Positions 16,867 through 25,281 of a DNA stretch of 64,000 nucleotides are shown here, one piece after another. Within the stretch, counting starts at the first letter, position 1. Each line of letters begins with the position of its first letter. The notes under the pieces are model-generated. The model worked only from the letters and a program-made list of their open reading frames with translations. It ran no database searches and was not told the origin of the DNA. The translations under genes and the position numbers were made by a program. The DNA is from HLUCCA09 sp965277275 (GTDB taxonomy: Bacteria; Pseudomonadota; Alphaproteobacteria; Rhodobacterales; Rhodobacteraceae). The DNA is taken from positions 310,001 through 374,000 of the forward strand of contig CBDICG010000001.1 of assembly GCA_965277275.1 (NCBI GenBank). The letters run 5' to 3'.

Positions 16867-18081
16867 GTGCCGGAGGGATCGTCTGAAACGTCGGACACAG
16901 GATCGCCTAACGCCGCAGATCGCGTCGGAGCGGTCATCGTGGCGGCGGGCCGCGGAACGCGGATGGGCGGCGACCTTCCAAAGCAATATCAAAGTGTTGC
17001 GGGCCGAATGGTGGTGGCGCACACGATCGCACGGCTGGCATCGCATGCCAGGCTCACTGAATTTGTCCTCGTCATCCACCCCCAGGACGAGGATCTCGCG
17101 ACCATGGCCCTCGCGCAGGCTGGCATCAACGGTGCGGCCTGCGTCCATGGCGGCACCACGCGCGCCGCGTCCGTGTCCCGAGGGCTGGAAGCCCTTGGAC
17201 CAAAAGTGGGCACTGTGCTGATCCACGACGCCGCACGCCCTTTCGTTTCGCACGCTGTCATCGACCGGGTGCTCGTGGCGCTTGAGAGTGCCCCGGCAGC
17301 GGCCCCGGCTCTGCCAGTGGTCGATGCGCTCTGGCGCGGAACGGCGACGAATGATGTGGAGACGAGCGTTGCGCGCGATGGTCTCTGGCGCGCACAGACG
17401 CCCCAAGGCTTCGATCTTGCGGCCATTCGCGCCGCCCATTCCAAGGCTCCCGAAAACGCGGCGGACGATGTCGAAGTCGCCCGCGCAGCAGGGCTAACGG
17501 TGCGGATCGTCGCTGGCGACGAAGAGAACTTCAAGCTCACGCGCCCGGGCGATATGGAGCGTGCGGAGCAGGTGGTGCAACGGCAAGAGGTCGGAATGGA
17601 TGTAAGGCTAGGCAACGGCTACGATGTGCACCGGTTCGGTCCGGGCCAGTCCGTGATCCTTTGCGGTGTCGAGATCCCGCATGATCGCGCACTGCAGGGG
17701 CATTCCGATGCCGATGTCGGCATGCACGCGATCACCGACGCGATCTACGGCGCGCTTGCCGAGGGCGATATCGGGCGCCATTTCCCGCCCAGCGATCCGC
17801 AATGGAAGGGAGCCGCTTCTGACATCTTCCTGCGCCATGCCGCAACGCTCGCCACAGAGCGCGGCACGCGGATCGGAAACGTGGATTGCACGCTGATCTG
17901 CGAGCGCCCGAAAATCGGCCCACACGCCGCCGCCATGCAATCCCGCCTCGCCGAAATCATGGAAATCGACCCCACGCGCGTGAGCGTCAAGGCGACCACG
18001 TCCGAGCGCCTGGGCTTCACGGGTCGCGAAGAAGGGATCGCCGCGCTGGCCACGGTCACCCTGATCGGAGAGAGCTCGTGA
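16867..18081 (+). CDS. ispDF: Bifunctional IspD/IspF enzyme of the MEP isoprenoid pathway
   Basis: Fusion of 404 aa. Residues about 20-240 are 2-C-methyl-D-erythritol 4-phosphate cytidylyltransferase (VIVAAGRGTRMGGDLPKQY); from about 244 it is 2,4-cyclodiphosphate synthase (GNGYDVHRFG metal site, GHSDADVGMHAITDA). IspD and IspF catalyse non-consecutive steps (IspE acts between). The fusion is known in several alphaproteobacteria. I chose the GTG at 16867 with an AGAAGGA site about 10 nt upstream; the frame remains open upstream but without family similarity. It is followed by pgpA with a GTGA overlap. Confidence 0.95.
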   Translation: MPEGSSETSDTGSPNAADRVGAVIVAAGRGTRMGGDLPKQYQSVAGRMVVAHTIARLASHARLTEFVLVIHPQDEDLATMALAQAGINGAACVHGGTTRAASVSRGLEALGPKVGTVLIHDAARPFVSHAVIDRVLVALESAPAAAPALPVVDALWRGTATNDVETSVARDGLWRAQTPQGFDLAAIRAAHSKAPENAADDVEVARAAGLTVRIVAGDEENFKLTRPGDMERAEQVVQRQEVGMDVRLGNGYDVHRFGPGQSVILCGVEIPHDRALQGHSDADVGMHAITDAIYGALAEGDIGRHFPPSDPQWKGAASDIFLRHAATLATERGTRIGNVDCTLICERPKIGPHAAAMQSRLAEIMEIDPTRVSVKATTSERLGFTGREEGIAALATVTLIGESS

Positions 18082-18575
18082 CCGGAGCGCGCGCGATCGC
18101 CACCTTTGGCTATGTCGGGCTGATGCGGCCGGCATCGGGCACGTGGGGATCGGCCGCCGCCGTGCCGTTCGGACTCGCGCTGCATATGCTCGGTGGGCCC
18201 CTTCTCCTGATTGTCGCGACGCTGCTCGTTTACCCATTGGGTCTGCGTGCCGTCGCCGCGCTCACTGCCAATGACGACGATCCGGATCGATCCGAGATCG
18301 TGATCGACGAGGTCGTCGGCCAGTGGATCGCGCTCTGGCCGGTGTCGATCGGAGCGGCCATGGCGGGCGCCTCGGTGTTGGCGCTTTGGCCCGGGATTCT
18401 TGTGGCGTTCTTTGCCTTCCGGGCCTTCGACATCTTCAAGCCGTGGCCCGCGAACAAGTTCGATGCCCGAAAGGATGCCGTCGGCGTTATGGTAGACGAT
18501 GTATTTGCCGGGATTTATGCGGCGTTGGCGGTGGTTGTCGCCGCCGCGCTCGCCCACGGCGTGATGCTGGGCTAA
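18078..18575 (+). CDS. pgpA: Phosphatidylglycerophosphatase A
   Basis: Membrane phosphatase of 165 aa that converts phosphatidylglycerophosphate to phosphatidylglycerol. Seen: the N-terminal GTWGSAAAVP motif, EIVIDEVVGQW (the acidic catalytic region), FRAFDIFKPWPA, and VMVDDVFAGIYA, together with three or four hydrophobic segments. The start is a GTG overlapping the ispDF stop by 4 nt. The next gene, cinA, starts 5 nt after the stop, so ispDF-pgpA-cinA reads as an operon. Confidence 0.95.
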   Translation: MTGARAIATFGYVGLMRPASGTWGSAAAVPFGLALHMLGGPLLLIVATLLVYPLGLRAVAALTANDDDPDRSEIVIDEVVGQWIALWPVSIGAAMAGASVLALWPGILVAFFAFRAFDIFKPWPANKFDARKDAVGVMVDDVFAGIYAALAVVVAAALAHGVMLG

Positions 18576-18579
18576 CGGC

Positions 18580-19053
18580 ATGACGGCTCTGGCATACGAC
18601 GTTGTGTCTAAGGCGCGCGCGGCCGGGGTCATGGTGGCGACTGCGGAGAGCTGCACCGCCGGGCTTGTCGCGGCCTCCCTCACCGATGTGCCGGGCAGCT
18701 CCGCGGTGCTGGATCGGGGCTTCATAACCTACAGCAACGCCGCCAAGACAGAGATGCTGGGCGTTCCGGGCGATCTGATCGCGCGCGTGGGGGCGGTCTC
18801 CGAAGAGGTCGCCCGCGCAATGGCACTCGGCGCTCTGGCGCATTCCGATGCGGCCATCGCTGTCTCGATCACGGGGATCGCGGGCCCCGGCGGATCAGAG
18901 CACAAGCCCGAAGGGATGGTTTGCTTTGGCGTTGCAACCGCGGAGCGCACCCTCACGCAGACACGCCTTTTCGGCGCTCTGGGCCGGACGCCTGTGCGCG
19001 TGGCCAGCGCGGAACTGGCCCTCCGCCTCCTGCTGGACGCGATACCCGCGTAG
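18580..19053 (+). CDS. pncC: CinA C-terminal domain protein (NMN amidohydrolase type)
   Basis: Single-domain CinA-C protein of 157 aa; characterised members deamidate nicotinamide mononucleotide to nicotinate mononucleotide in pyridine nucleotide salvage. Family landmarks are TAESCTAGLVAASLTDVPGSS near residue 20, FITYSNAAKTEMLGV, and SITGIAGPGG. The N-terminal COG1058 domain of full-length CinA is absent, which is normal for this subgroup. It is the last gene of the ispDF-pgpA-cinA operon. Confidence 0.9.
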   Translation: MTALAYDVVSKARAAGVMVATAESCTAGLVAASLTDVPGSSAVLDRGFITYSNAAKTEMLGVPGDLIARVGAVSEEVARAMALGALAHSDAAIAVSITGIAGPGGSEHKPEGMVCFGVATAERTLTQTRLFGALGRTPVRVASAELALRLLLDAIPA

Positions 19054-19131
19054 CAAGTCGAGCGTGGTGCACCCTGCGCGCCGCCACCTGCCCCGGCGTC
19101 CTGGCCTCGTTCCCTTTCTGAGCCGAGCCCT

Positions 19132-20439
19132 TTACATGCCCGCGGCGCGCAACACCCCCGCGAGAGCAGCCGGATCGGGATTTGCCGCAAGGGTCGCCGC
19201 TTCCACGCGCTCCGCGTCTTCTTGGCCAAGAAGAGTATACGCCTTCGCCCGCAGCCGCGTCAGGGTATGTGACAGAGCGACCGGGGCGGCGATGTCATGC
19301 TCCAAACGGTGCGCGCGCCCGCCAGTGGCTGTTACGTCGACAACGGCGGCCGTTGTCGCCAGCGATCGATCGGGCACAACGTCGACCTTGTCGCGCAGCC
19401 TAAGCAGCACCGGATCCGCGCAGGCAGCATCCGAAAACGTGTCGAGTGCAGCCGTATCCCAACCCGCAAGCGCCATGGCCGCCGTCAACCGATAGGAGAA
19501 TTTGGCCTCGAGGCCCGTCGCCGGAGCCTCGATGCTGCACACCCCGATCCAGCGTGGGTGCGTGCGCACGGTCACCCGGTCGATGTCACTTGGTGTAAGC
19601 CGGACATTGCCAAGCGCATCGAGCATCGCGTGCAAGCCATGGCAGCATGCATGCGCCTTGAAAGAGATCTGGTCCATCCGCCATTCCGTTCCAAGCGATC
19701 GAAAGGCGCGCGTGTCCCCTGCCCCGGAATGAGCCGTAAGAAACCCGTCGTCGGCATCCAGCGCCTCGGGATGCGACGTCAGTCCGGCGGCAGCAAGGTC
19801 TGCCGCTTCCAGCCCGGAAGACGCCGCAAACCCGGCATTCATCGCCTTGCCCATGGAGCCGAACTGGGCCCGTAGCCCGGAGGCGCGGCTCGCCAGAAGC
19901 CCCAGCATGTGGCGCGTCTCCTCCACCGAAAGCCCGGAAAGACGCGCCACGGCGATCCCCGCCCCAAAGGCCCCGGCCGTGGCGGTGGTATGAAATCCCG
20001 CCGCCGCATGGCTCTCCCCCAGCCAGCAGCCGATCCGCACGGAAACCTCCGCCCCGATCAGCCCCGCCTCGAGCACGGCGCGGCCAGGAGCCGAATGTCG
20101 CTCAGCCGCCGCAAGTGCGGCTGAAAGCACGACAACCGAAGGGTGCCCGATATGCGCGAAGTGCGTGTCATCGTAGTCGAGCGCATGGGAGATCGCGCCG
20201 TTCGCAAGCGCGGCCGCGCGCGCCGGCACCGCCATCGATGCCAAACCCACGACACTCGCCTGCGCCGTCCCGCCCTCGGCCGCCACCTGTGCACGCACAA
20301 CGCGCGCCACGTCCGAGCGCGCGCCCGCGACCGCGCAGGTCGCCCAATCGAAAAGGCAAAGGCGCATGATCTGCAGCGTCGCTTCCGGCAGATGTGCAGT
20401 GTGGGCGTAGCGCGCCAGCCGATCCGCAAGCGGATTCAT
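19132..20439 (-). CDS. MmgE/PrpD family protein
   Basis: Cytoplasmic protein of 435 aa in the 2-methylcitrate dehydratase/cis-aconitate decarboxylase superfamily. The family features are FDWATCAVAGA near the N-terminus, ALDYDDTHFAHIGHPS (the conserved catalytic-region DDT...HPS pattern), and KAHACCHGLHAMLDA. The substrate is unknown: there is no prpB, prpC or other propionate gene nearby, so I do not call it prpD. The ATG at 20439 was chosen over an upstream in-frame ATG at 20508 because family similarity begins here. Confidence 0.85.
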   Translation of the reverse strand: MNPLADRLARYAHTAHLPEATLQIMRLCLFDWATCAVAGARSDVARVVRAQVAAEGGTAQASVVGLASMAVPARAAALANGAISHALDYDDTHFAHIGHPSVVVLSAALAAAERHSAPGRAVLEAGLIGAEVSVRIGCWLGESHAAAGFHTTATAGAFGAGIAVARLSGLSVEETRHMLGLLASRASGLRAQFGSMGKAMNAGFAASSGLEAADLAAAGLTSHPEALDADDGFLTAHSGAGDTRAFRSLGTEWRMDQISFKAHACCHGLHAMLDALGNVRLTPSDIDRVTVRTHPRWIGVCSIEAPATGLEAKFSYRLTAAMALAGWDTAALDTFSDAACADPVLLRLRDKVDVVPDRSLATTAAVVDVTATGGRAHRLEHDIAAPVALSHTLTRLRAKAYTLLGQEDAERVEAATLAANPDPAALAGVLRAAGM

Positions 20440-20550
20440 CACCGGCCTCTCGGGTGATCCGATACCACCTTCATCTTGGCGAAAATACCTCCGCCGGAGG
20501 CGTTGCACCGCGCCGTGCCTCTGGCTCTTCTCGGCACCAAGCGCGCTGCC

Positions 20551-20994
20551 CTAGCCGTAAAGCTCATGCGCCCGCGATTCGAAAGCCTGCACGATCCGCT
20601 GCATCGCCTCGTTGAAGAAAAGACCCGCAGCCCCCTGCAAGAGACGGTTCTTGAATTCGAAATCCACGAAGAAGTTCACCTCGCACCCGCCATCGACATC
20701 GCTGAAACCCCACTTCGAGATCATGTGCCGAAACGGCCCTTCAAGGTACTCGGTGTCTATGCGTTTGTCCTTTGGAAAAAGCGTCACCCGGCTTCCGAAC
20801 CGCTCGCGAAACACCTTGAACGATACGACGAGGTCTGCATCCATGATGATGGCATCGCCCGAGGGGCGGCGCGAGCGCACACGCGCGGCGGCCGTCCAGG
20901 GAATGAAGTCCGGATAGCGGTCGACGTCTGCCACCAGCGCGTACATCTGGTCCGCGGAATATGGCATCCGGCGCGTTTCGGAATGGGTCGGCAT
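20551..20994 (-). CDS. COQ10/RatA-type START domain protein
   Basis: Protein of 147 aa with a polyketide-cyclase/START fold. Motifs are YALVADVDRYPDFIPWTAAARV, the conserved FKVFRERFGSRV region, LEGPFRHMISKWGF, and VNFFVDFEFKNRLLQ with an amphipathic C-terminal helix. In alphaproteobacteria the COQ10-like members are thought to bind ubiquinone and help it reach the respiratory chain; the E. coli member RatA was described as a toxin. Next to lipid and redox genes, the quinone-binding role is more likely. It is divergent from hpt. Confidence 0.9.
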   Translation of the reverse strand: MPTHSETRRMPYSADQMYALVADVDRYPDFIPWTAAARVRSRRPSGDAIIMDADLVVSFKVFRERFGSRVTLFPKDKRIDTEYLEGPFRHMISKWGFSDVDGGCEVNFFVDFEFKNRLLQGAAGLFFNEAMQRIVQAFESRAHELYG

Positions 20995-21129
20995 GGGTGG
21001 CGCGCTCCCTCCGTCGGCGCGGTCGTGGACAGTCGGCGCAGAAATCGTATGGTCTGCGCCGAAGATCAAGGGCCGTTCGGCAATGCGTCCGGGCAGAGTG
21101 TCACCGACCAGACGCAAAGTGAGAACAGG

Positions 21130-21705
21130 ATGACTGACCGACCCTACACGGTCGACCGACTGATTTCCGCCAAGGCGATTGCAGCGCGCATCGAGGAACT
21201 CGCGCGCGAGATCGAGCGAGGCTTCGCCGGGACCGACAAGCTCGTTGTGGTCGGCCTCTTGCGCGGATCTTTCATCTTCATCGCGGATCTTGTGCGCGAG
21301 ATCAATCTGCCGGTGGAGGTCGATTTCCTCGAAGCCTCGTCCTACGGAAATGCCATGAATTCGAGCCGGGAAGTGAAAATCCTCAAGGACCTCCGAGGAG
21401 AGATCGGGGGGCGCGATGTTCTCGTCGTCGAAGACATTGTCGACACCGGCCACACGCTTGCGCACGTTGTCCACATCCTGAAAGCACGCAACCCGCGCCG
21501 GCTCGAGACGATCGCCCTCCTCGACAAGCCGACCCGTCGCGAGGTCGATGTGAAGGCGACGTGGACAGGTTTCGAAATCCCCGACGCCTTCGTCGTGGGC
21601 TATGGAATCGATTACGCGCAATCCAACCGGAACCTGCCGCATATCGGAGCGATCCGCTTTCTTGACGAGAACGTGACCGCGCCCCCCGTGATCGCTGGCG
21701 GATAG
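21130..21705 (+). CDS. hpt: Hypoxanthine phosphoribosyltransferase
   Basis: Purine-salvage enzyme that condenses hypoxanthine (and guanine) with PRPP. The 191 aa include LLRGSFIFIADL, DFLEASSYGN, the PRPP loop VLVVEDIVDTGHTL (about 97-110) and the DAFVVGYGIDYAQSNRNLPHIG end motif. The ATG at 21130 has an AGGA-type site just upstream; it was chosen because family similarity starts here. A GC-rich hairpin follows at 21713-21731. Confidence 0.95.
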   Translation: MTDRPYTVDRLISAKAIAARIEELAREIERGFAGTDKLVVVGLLRGSFIFIADLVREINLPVEVDFLEASSYGNAMNSSREVKILKDLRGEIGGRDVLVVEDIVDTGHTLAHVVHILKARNPRRLETIALLDKPTRREVDVKATWTGFEIPDAFVVGYGIDYAQSNRNLPHIGAIRFLDENVTAPPVIAGG

Positions 21706-21712
21706 CTCGTTT

Positions 21713-21731
21713 GCGCCGCCTCGACCGGCGC
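21713..21731 (+). terminator. Possible terminator hairpin after hpt
   Basis: Perfect GCGCCG/CGGCGC stem with a 7-nt loop, 8 nt after the hpt stop. There is no T run, so it could be an RNA-stabilising hairpin rather than a terminator. Confidence 0.35.
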
Positions 21732-21911
21732 AGCGCTCCAGACTATGGGAAATCCGGGCCGCTGGCAGCTCCACGAAGAACTCTATCGCCTTGGGCGCGA
21801 GAGCGTTGTTGCGCCTACATCCCATGTCTTTGATTGCGGGTGTGACACTTTGCCCTATCATTGCGGTACTCGCGCATTTTGCGTGCCAGTACACCCACCG
21901 GGAGATCAACC

Positions 21912-22385
21912 ATGTTCGCTCGCGCAAGCTCAAAGATGCTCGCCGCCGCCTGTCTGACCGCTGCACTCGCCGCAGCCCCAGCCGCCATGGCGCAGGACTT
22001 CGACAACCAGATCAAGGCACGGCAGGGCCTGATGCGCGTGCAGGCCGCAAACCTTGGCGTTCTGGCCGCCATGGCGCGGGGCAATGCGCCCTATGACGCA
22101 GAGACAGCGCAAGTCGCCGCCGACAACCTGGTTGCCACGGGAATGATCGACCAACGGTTCTTCTGGCCGGAGGGCTCCAGCCTTCTGGATGCAGAAAACA
22201 CGGCCGCGCTCCCCGAAATCTGGGACGACTACGAAGCTTTCGTTGCAAAGAAAGGCGACTTCGCTGCCGCGACCCTCGTGTTGCAGGAAGCCGCGGGAGG
22301 GGGACAAGAGGCTCTTGGCACGGCATTGCGCGGCGTCGGGCGGAGCTGCGGCAGCTGCCACGAAAGCTACCAGCAATCGGAGTGA
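21912..22385 (+). CDS. Cytochrome c' family (class II c-type cytochrome), exported
   Basis: Protein of 157 aa with a signal peptide (cleavage near AMAQ, residue 28) and a single haem site CGSCH at residues 146-150, right at the C-terminus, as in four-helix-bundle class II cytochromes. Such proteins are periplasmic and bind NO or CO or take part in electron transfer. The ATG at 21912 has a GGGAGA site. A second cytochrome gene follows 89 bp later and may be co-transcribed, although two hairpins lie between. Confidence 0.9.
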   Translation: MFARASSKMLAAACLTAALAAAPAAMAQDFDNQIKARQGLMRVQAANLGVLAAMARGNAPYDAETAQVAADNLVATGMIDQRFFWPEGSSLLDAENTAALPEIWDDYEAFVAKKGDFAAATLVLQEAAGGGQEALGTALRGVGRSCGSCHESYQQSE

Positions 22386-22400
22386 GTTTTCGCCGATCGA

Positions 22401-22434
22401 GCGGACCTCTCGCGTCCGCGCTGGCAATCAGCGC
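22401..22434 (+). terminator. Tandem hairpins between the two cytochrome genes
   Basis: Two adjoining inverted repeats sharing a base or two: GCGGAC/GTCCGC (22401-22419) and GCGCTG/CAGCGC (22418-22434). They overlap, so only one can form at a time. No T run follows; the effect on transcription is uncertain. Confidence 0.35.
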
Positions 22435-22474
22435 GGCGCTCCCATAGCTGAGGGCAGGATCTTCGAGAGCACCC

Positions 22475-23398
22475 ATGCGCCGTATCTTTTTTCTCTTGTT
22501 GCTTGTCCTTGCTGCCTGCGGTGGAGCGGCCTGGTGGCTATCGACACCGGAAGAGCTCGGGCCGGCTCGCACCGCCCTGCTCAAGTCTCACATTCCCGAT
22601 GCGGAGGCCGGCGAGCTGATCTTTCACGCTGCGGGATGCGCATCGTGTCACGCCGCGGCGGAGGATGACACCGAAGGCGCAACAGGAGATGCGAGACTGG
22701 TTCTTGCCGGCGGTCACCGGCTGGAATCCGATTTCGGCGACTTCGTGAGCCCGAACATCTCGCCGGATCCTCAACACGGAATCGGCAGTTGGGAGATCGA
22801 GGATTTCGCCGCTGCGCTGATCCTCGGCGTCTCGCCCGACGGGCAGCACTATTACCCGGCATTTCCCTATGCCACCTACACCCACATGAGCCTGGAGGAC
22901 ATCACGCATCTGTGGGCCTTCATGCAGACGCTTCCTGCTTCCGATCGCGCCAACACCCCCAACGAGATCGCCTTTCCTTTTAACATCCGGCGCGGCATCG
23001 GCCTGTGGAAGTGGCGCTACATGTCAGACGACTGGGTGGCGGCGGCGCCCTCGGAAACACTGGATCGTGGGCGCTACCTCGTGGAGGCGCTCAGCCATTG
23101 CGCCGAATGTCATACCCCGCGCGACCAGTTCGGCGGGCTCGACAAGACCCGCTGGATGGGCGGCGCGCCCAATCCCTCCGGCCGCGGCCGCATCCCGAAT
23201 ATCACCCCTGCCGCGCTGACATGGTCGGCCGATGACATCGCCTACTACCTCGAGACCGGGTTCACCCCGGATTACGACAGTGCCGGTGGGACTATGGCCA
23301 GCGTCGTGCTCAATCTCGCAAACCTGCCATCCGAGGACCGCGAAGCCATCGCAGCTTATGTCAAAGGCCTCGCCCCGGTCGCAGAGCCCGAGGGTTGA
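22475..23398 (+). CDS. Di-haem cytochrome c
   Basis: Protein of 307 aa with an N-terminal hydrophobic segment (about 4-22) that may be a signal anchor or lipoprotein signal (LAAC). It has two haem sites, CASCH at 55-59 and CAECH at 209-213, the second in the pattern GRYLVEALSHCAECHTPRDQFGG. This resembles the cytochrome c subunits of membrane alcohol/gluconate-type dehydrogenases and other two-domain periplasmic cytochromes, but no dehydrogenase subunit is adjacent. It follows the cytochrome c' gene. Probable role: electron carrier for an enzyme encoded elsewhere. Confidence 0.88.
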   Translation: MRRIFFLLLLVLAACGGAAWWLSTPEELGPARTALLKSHIPDAEAGELIFHAAGCASCHAAAEDDTEGATGDARLVLAGGHRLESDFGDFVSPNISPDPQHGIGSWEIEDFAAALILGVSPDGQHYYPAFPYATYTHMSLEDITHLWAFMQTLPASDRANTPNEIAFPFNIRRGIGLWKWRYMSDDWVAAAPSETLDRGRYLVEALSHCAECHTPRDQFGGLDKTRWMGGAPNPSGRGRIPNITPAALTWSADDIAYYLETGFTPDYDSAGGTMASVVLNLANLPSEDREAIAAYVKGLAPVAEPEG

Positions 23399-23402
23399 GC
23401 GC

Positions 23403-24069
23403 TCAGGCGCGAGACCTGCGCCGAAGAACCGCGAACGCTGCCATTCCCGCTAGGAGCAGCGGCATGCCCGCAGGCAAGGGGAATGGTTCAAGCTGTCCTT
23501 CGGCGCCCAGCACCGTAGGGTTCATATTGTTTGGACTAAAATACCCGGCAGACCAGCTTGAACCCCCATCGAAGCTCTGAGCTGCAAAGCCAGTGCCACT
23601 TCCATTGCGCCAAAAAATGTCACCACCCGGCAGGTCCAAGCGCAACGTCAGGAAAAACGTATCGGCCGCGAGAAACGTGTCGGAGACGTCCACAAGCATT
23701 GAATAGCCGAGGAATTCGTCCAAGTGGTTGCCCGTCGCTTCCACGTCCTTGGACGTCAGGCTTACCGATCCGGATGAGGTGTCACCGCCGGGCAGACCAG
23801 CGCCTTTGGCTGCTATGCCCCAATTCACAGTGATTGGCGTGAATTCTCCAACAGCGTCCGCAGACAAGAACTCTAAGGAGAACGCTTCGACTGTCGATGC
23901 CGTCCCCAACTTGAATGACTGCGCGCCGATCACGTTGTTAAAGCATAGCAACCCGCATTTTCCACCAGCCGTCGGCGAAGGTATCGGATCGTTGAACAAA
24001 ACAGAGGAGGCAGAAGCACTAGGTCGCGCTCAAGACGCCAACGATCAGTGCCGCAATTGAGTGTCTCAG
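23403..24069 (-). pseudogene. VPLPA-CTERM sorted protein with an apparent frameshift in its signal peptide
   Basis: The C-terminus carries a sorting signal: PLPAGMPLLLAGMAAFAVLRRRSRA, that is a PLPA motif, a hydrophobic helix and an arginine tail, as processed by exosortase-type systems. The body (about 170 aa, no Cys-rich motif) resembles no enzyme. In its own frame the ORF begins only at a TTG (23999), without a signal peptide. Just upstream, one frame away, minus-strand bases 24069-24022 read LRHSIAALIVGVLSAT, a good signal peptide core, which then meets TAG (24021-24019); the other frame continues SASASSVLFNDP. Removing one base near 24021 would join them. No ATG exists in the signal frame (CTG at 24069). 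Either a decaying gene or a sequence error. Confidence 0.6.
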
Positions 24070-24236
24070 CCTGGCGCATTTCCCTTCCCGATCAACAATC
24101 GCGACAGCCCACAGCGGAAACGAAAGTGGCTCTACCCCTCTGAAGAATTGAAGAAAACTCCCACGCCGGTTGCAAGAGACACGACAATGCCGCAAAGCCC
24201 ATCGACAACAGCGCTCAGGAGAGCCTTGACCGCGTG

Positions 24237-25187
24237 CTATGCACCCGCCAGGCGGCGTTGCCGCTCGGCGCGCAGCCGCGCGAAATCGTCGCCCGCGTGA
24301 TAGGATGAGCGTGTGAGAGGCGTTGCCGAAACCATCAAGAAGCCCTTACCGTAGGCCGCCTTTTCATAAGCAGTAAATTCCTCGGGCGTGACGAACCTGT
24401 CGACACGATGGTGCTTCGGCGTCGGCTGAAGGTACTGCCCGACGGTCAGGAAATCGATGTCGGCGGAGCGCATGTCGTCCATCACTTGAAGGACTTGCAC
24501 GCGCTCTTCCCCGAGGCCCACCATGATCCCAGACTTCGTGAAAATCGTCGGGTCGAGCTCCTTCACCCGCTGCAGCAGCCGCAGGGAGTGGAAGTAGCGC
24601 GCGCCGGGGCGCACCTCCTGATAGAGGCCCGGCACTGTTTCGAGATTGTGGTTGAAGACGTCCGGTCGTGCTTCCACGACCTTCTCCAGCGCATCAGGCG
24701 CGCATTTCAGAAAGTCCGGCGTCAGGATCTCGATGGTCGTGTCGGGCGCGCGGTGGCGTATGGCGCGGATCGTCTGGGCGAAATGCTCCGCGCCGCCGTC
24801 TTCGAGGTCATCCCGGTCGACGCTGGTGATCACCACGTGCTTGAGCCCCAGCTTCTGCACCGCATCCGCGACGCGCCCCGGCTCGAACACATCCAGCGCG
24901 TCGGGCCGGCCGGTGGCGACATTGCAGAACGTGCAGCCCCGCGTGCAGATCTCGCCCATGATCATCATGGTGGCGTGGCCCTGGCTCCAGCACTCGCCCA
25001 CATTCGGGCAGCCCGCTTCCTGACACACGGTGGTCAGACGGTTCTCGCGCACGATCTTTGCCGTTTCGGCAAATCCGGCACTGGTGGGTGCCTTGACCCG
25101 GATCCAGCTGGGCTTCTTGGGCTGCGCATTGTCAGCACGATGCGCCTTTTCGGGGTGGCGCAGTTCGGGAACCTTGAGATCACGCAT
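24237..25187 (-). CDS. lipA: Lipoyl synthase
   Basis: Radical SAM enzyme of 316 aa that inserts two sulfurs into octanoyl-protein to make lipoamide. Both Fe-S sites are present: the auxiliary cluster C55/C60/C66 (CQEAGCPNVGEC) and the SAM cluster C81/C85/C88 (CTRGCTFC). The C-terminal auxiliary-cluster serine is in the TRSSYHA segment. The ATG at 25187 starts MRDLKVPELRHPEK; the long upstream open frame has no family similarity. No lipB is nearby. Confidence 0.97.
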   Translation of the reverse strand: MRDLKVPELRHPEKAHRADNAQPKKPSWIRVKAPTSAGFAETAKIVRENRLTTVCQEAGCPNVGECWSQGHATMMIMGEICTRGCTFCNVATGRPDALDVFEPGRVADAVQKLGLKHVVITSVDRDDLEDGGAEHFAQTIRAIRHRAPDTTIEILTPDFLKCAPDALEKVVEARPDVFNHNLETVPGLYQEVRPGARYFHSLRLLQRVKELDPTIFTKSGIMVGLGEERVQVLQVMDDMRSADIDFLTVGQYLQPTPKHHRVDRFVTPEEFTAYEKAAYGKGFLMVSATPLTRSSYHAGDDFARLRAERQRRLAGA

Positions 25188-25281
25188 GGCAGGGCCTCCT
25201 TGGCGTGCAAACATAAGACAAGGCGCACGAAATGACACGCGACAGATCATCAATGCCGGCCTGCACGCGTGGCATAGCCGC

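Noticed and set aside
24061..24300. 79-aa plus-strand ORF after the VPLPA gene
   Set aside because: Starts with GTG, overlaps the 3' end of lipA on the other strand and lacks any motif.
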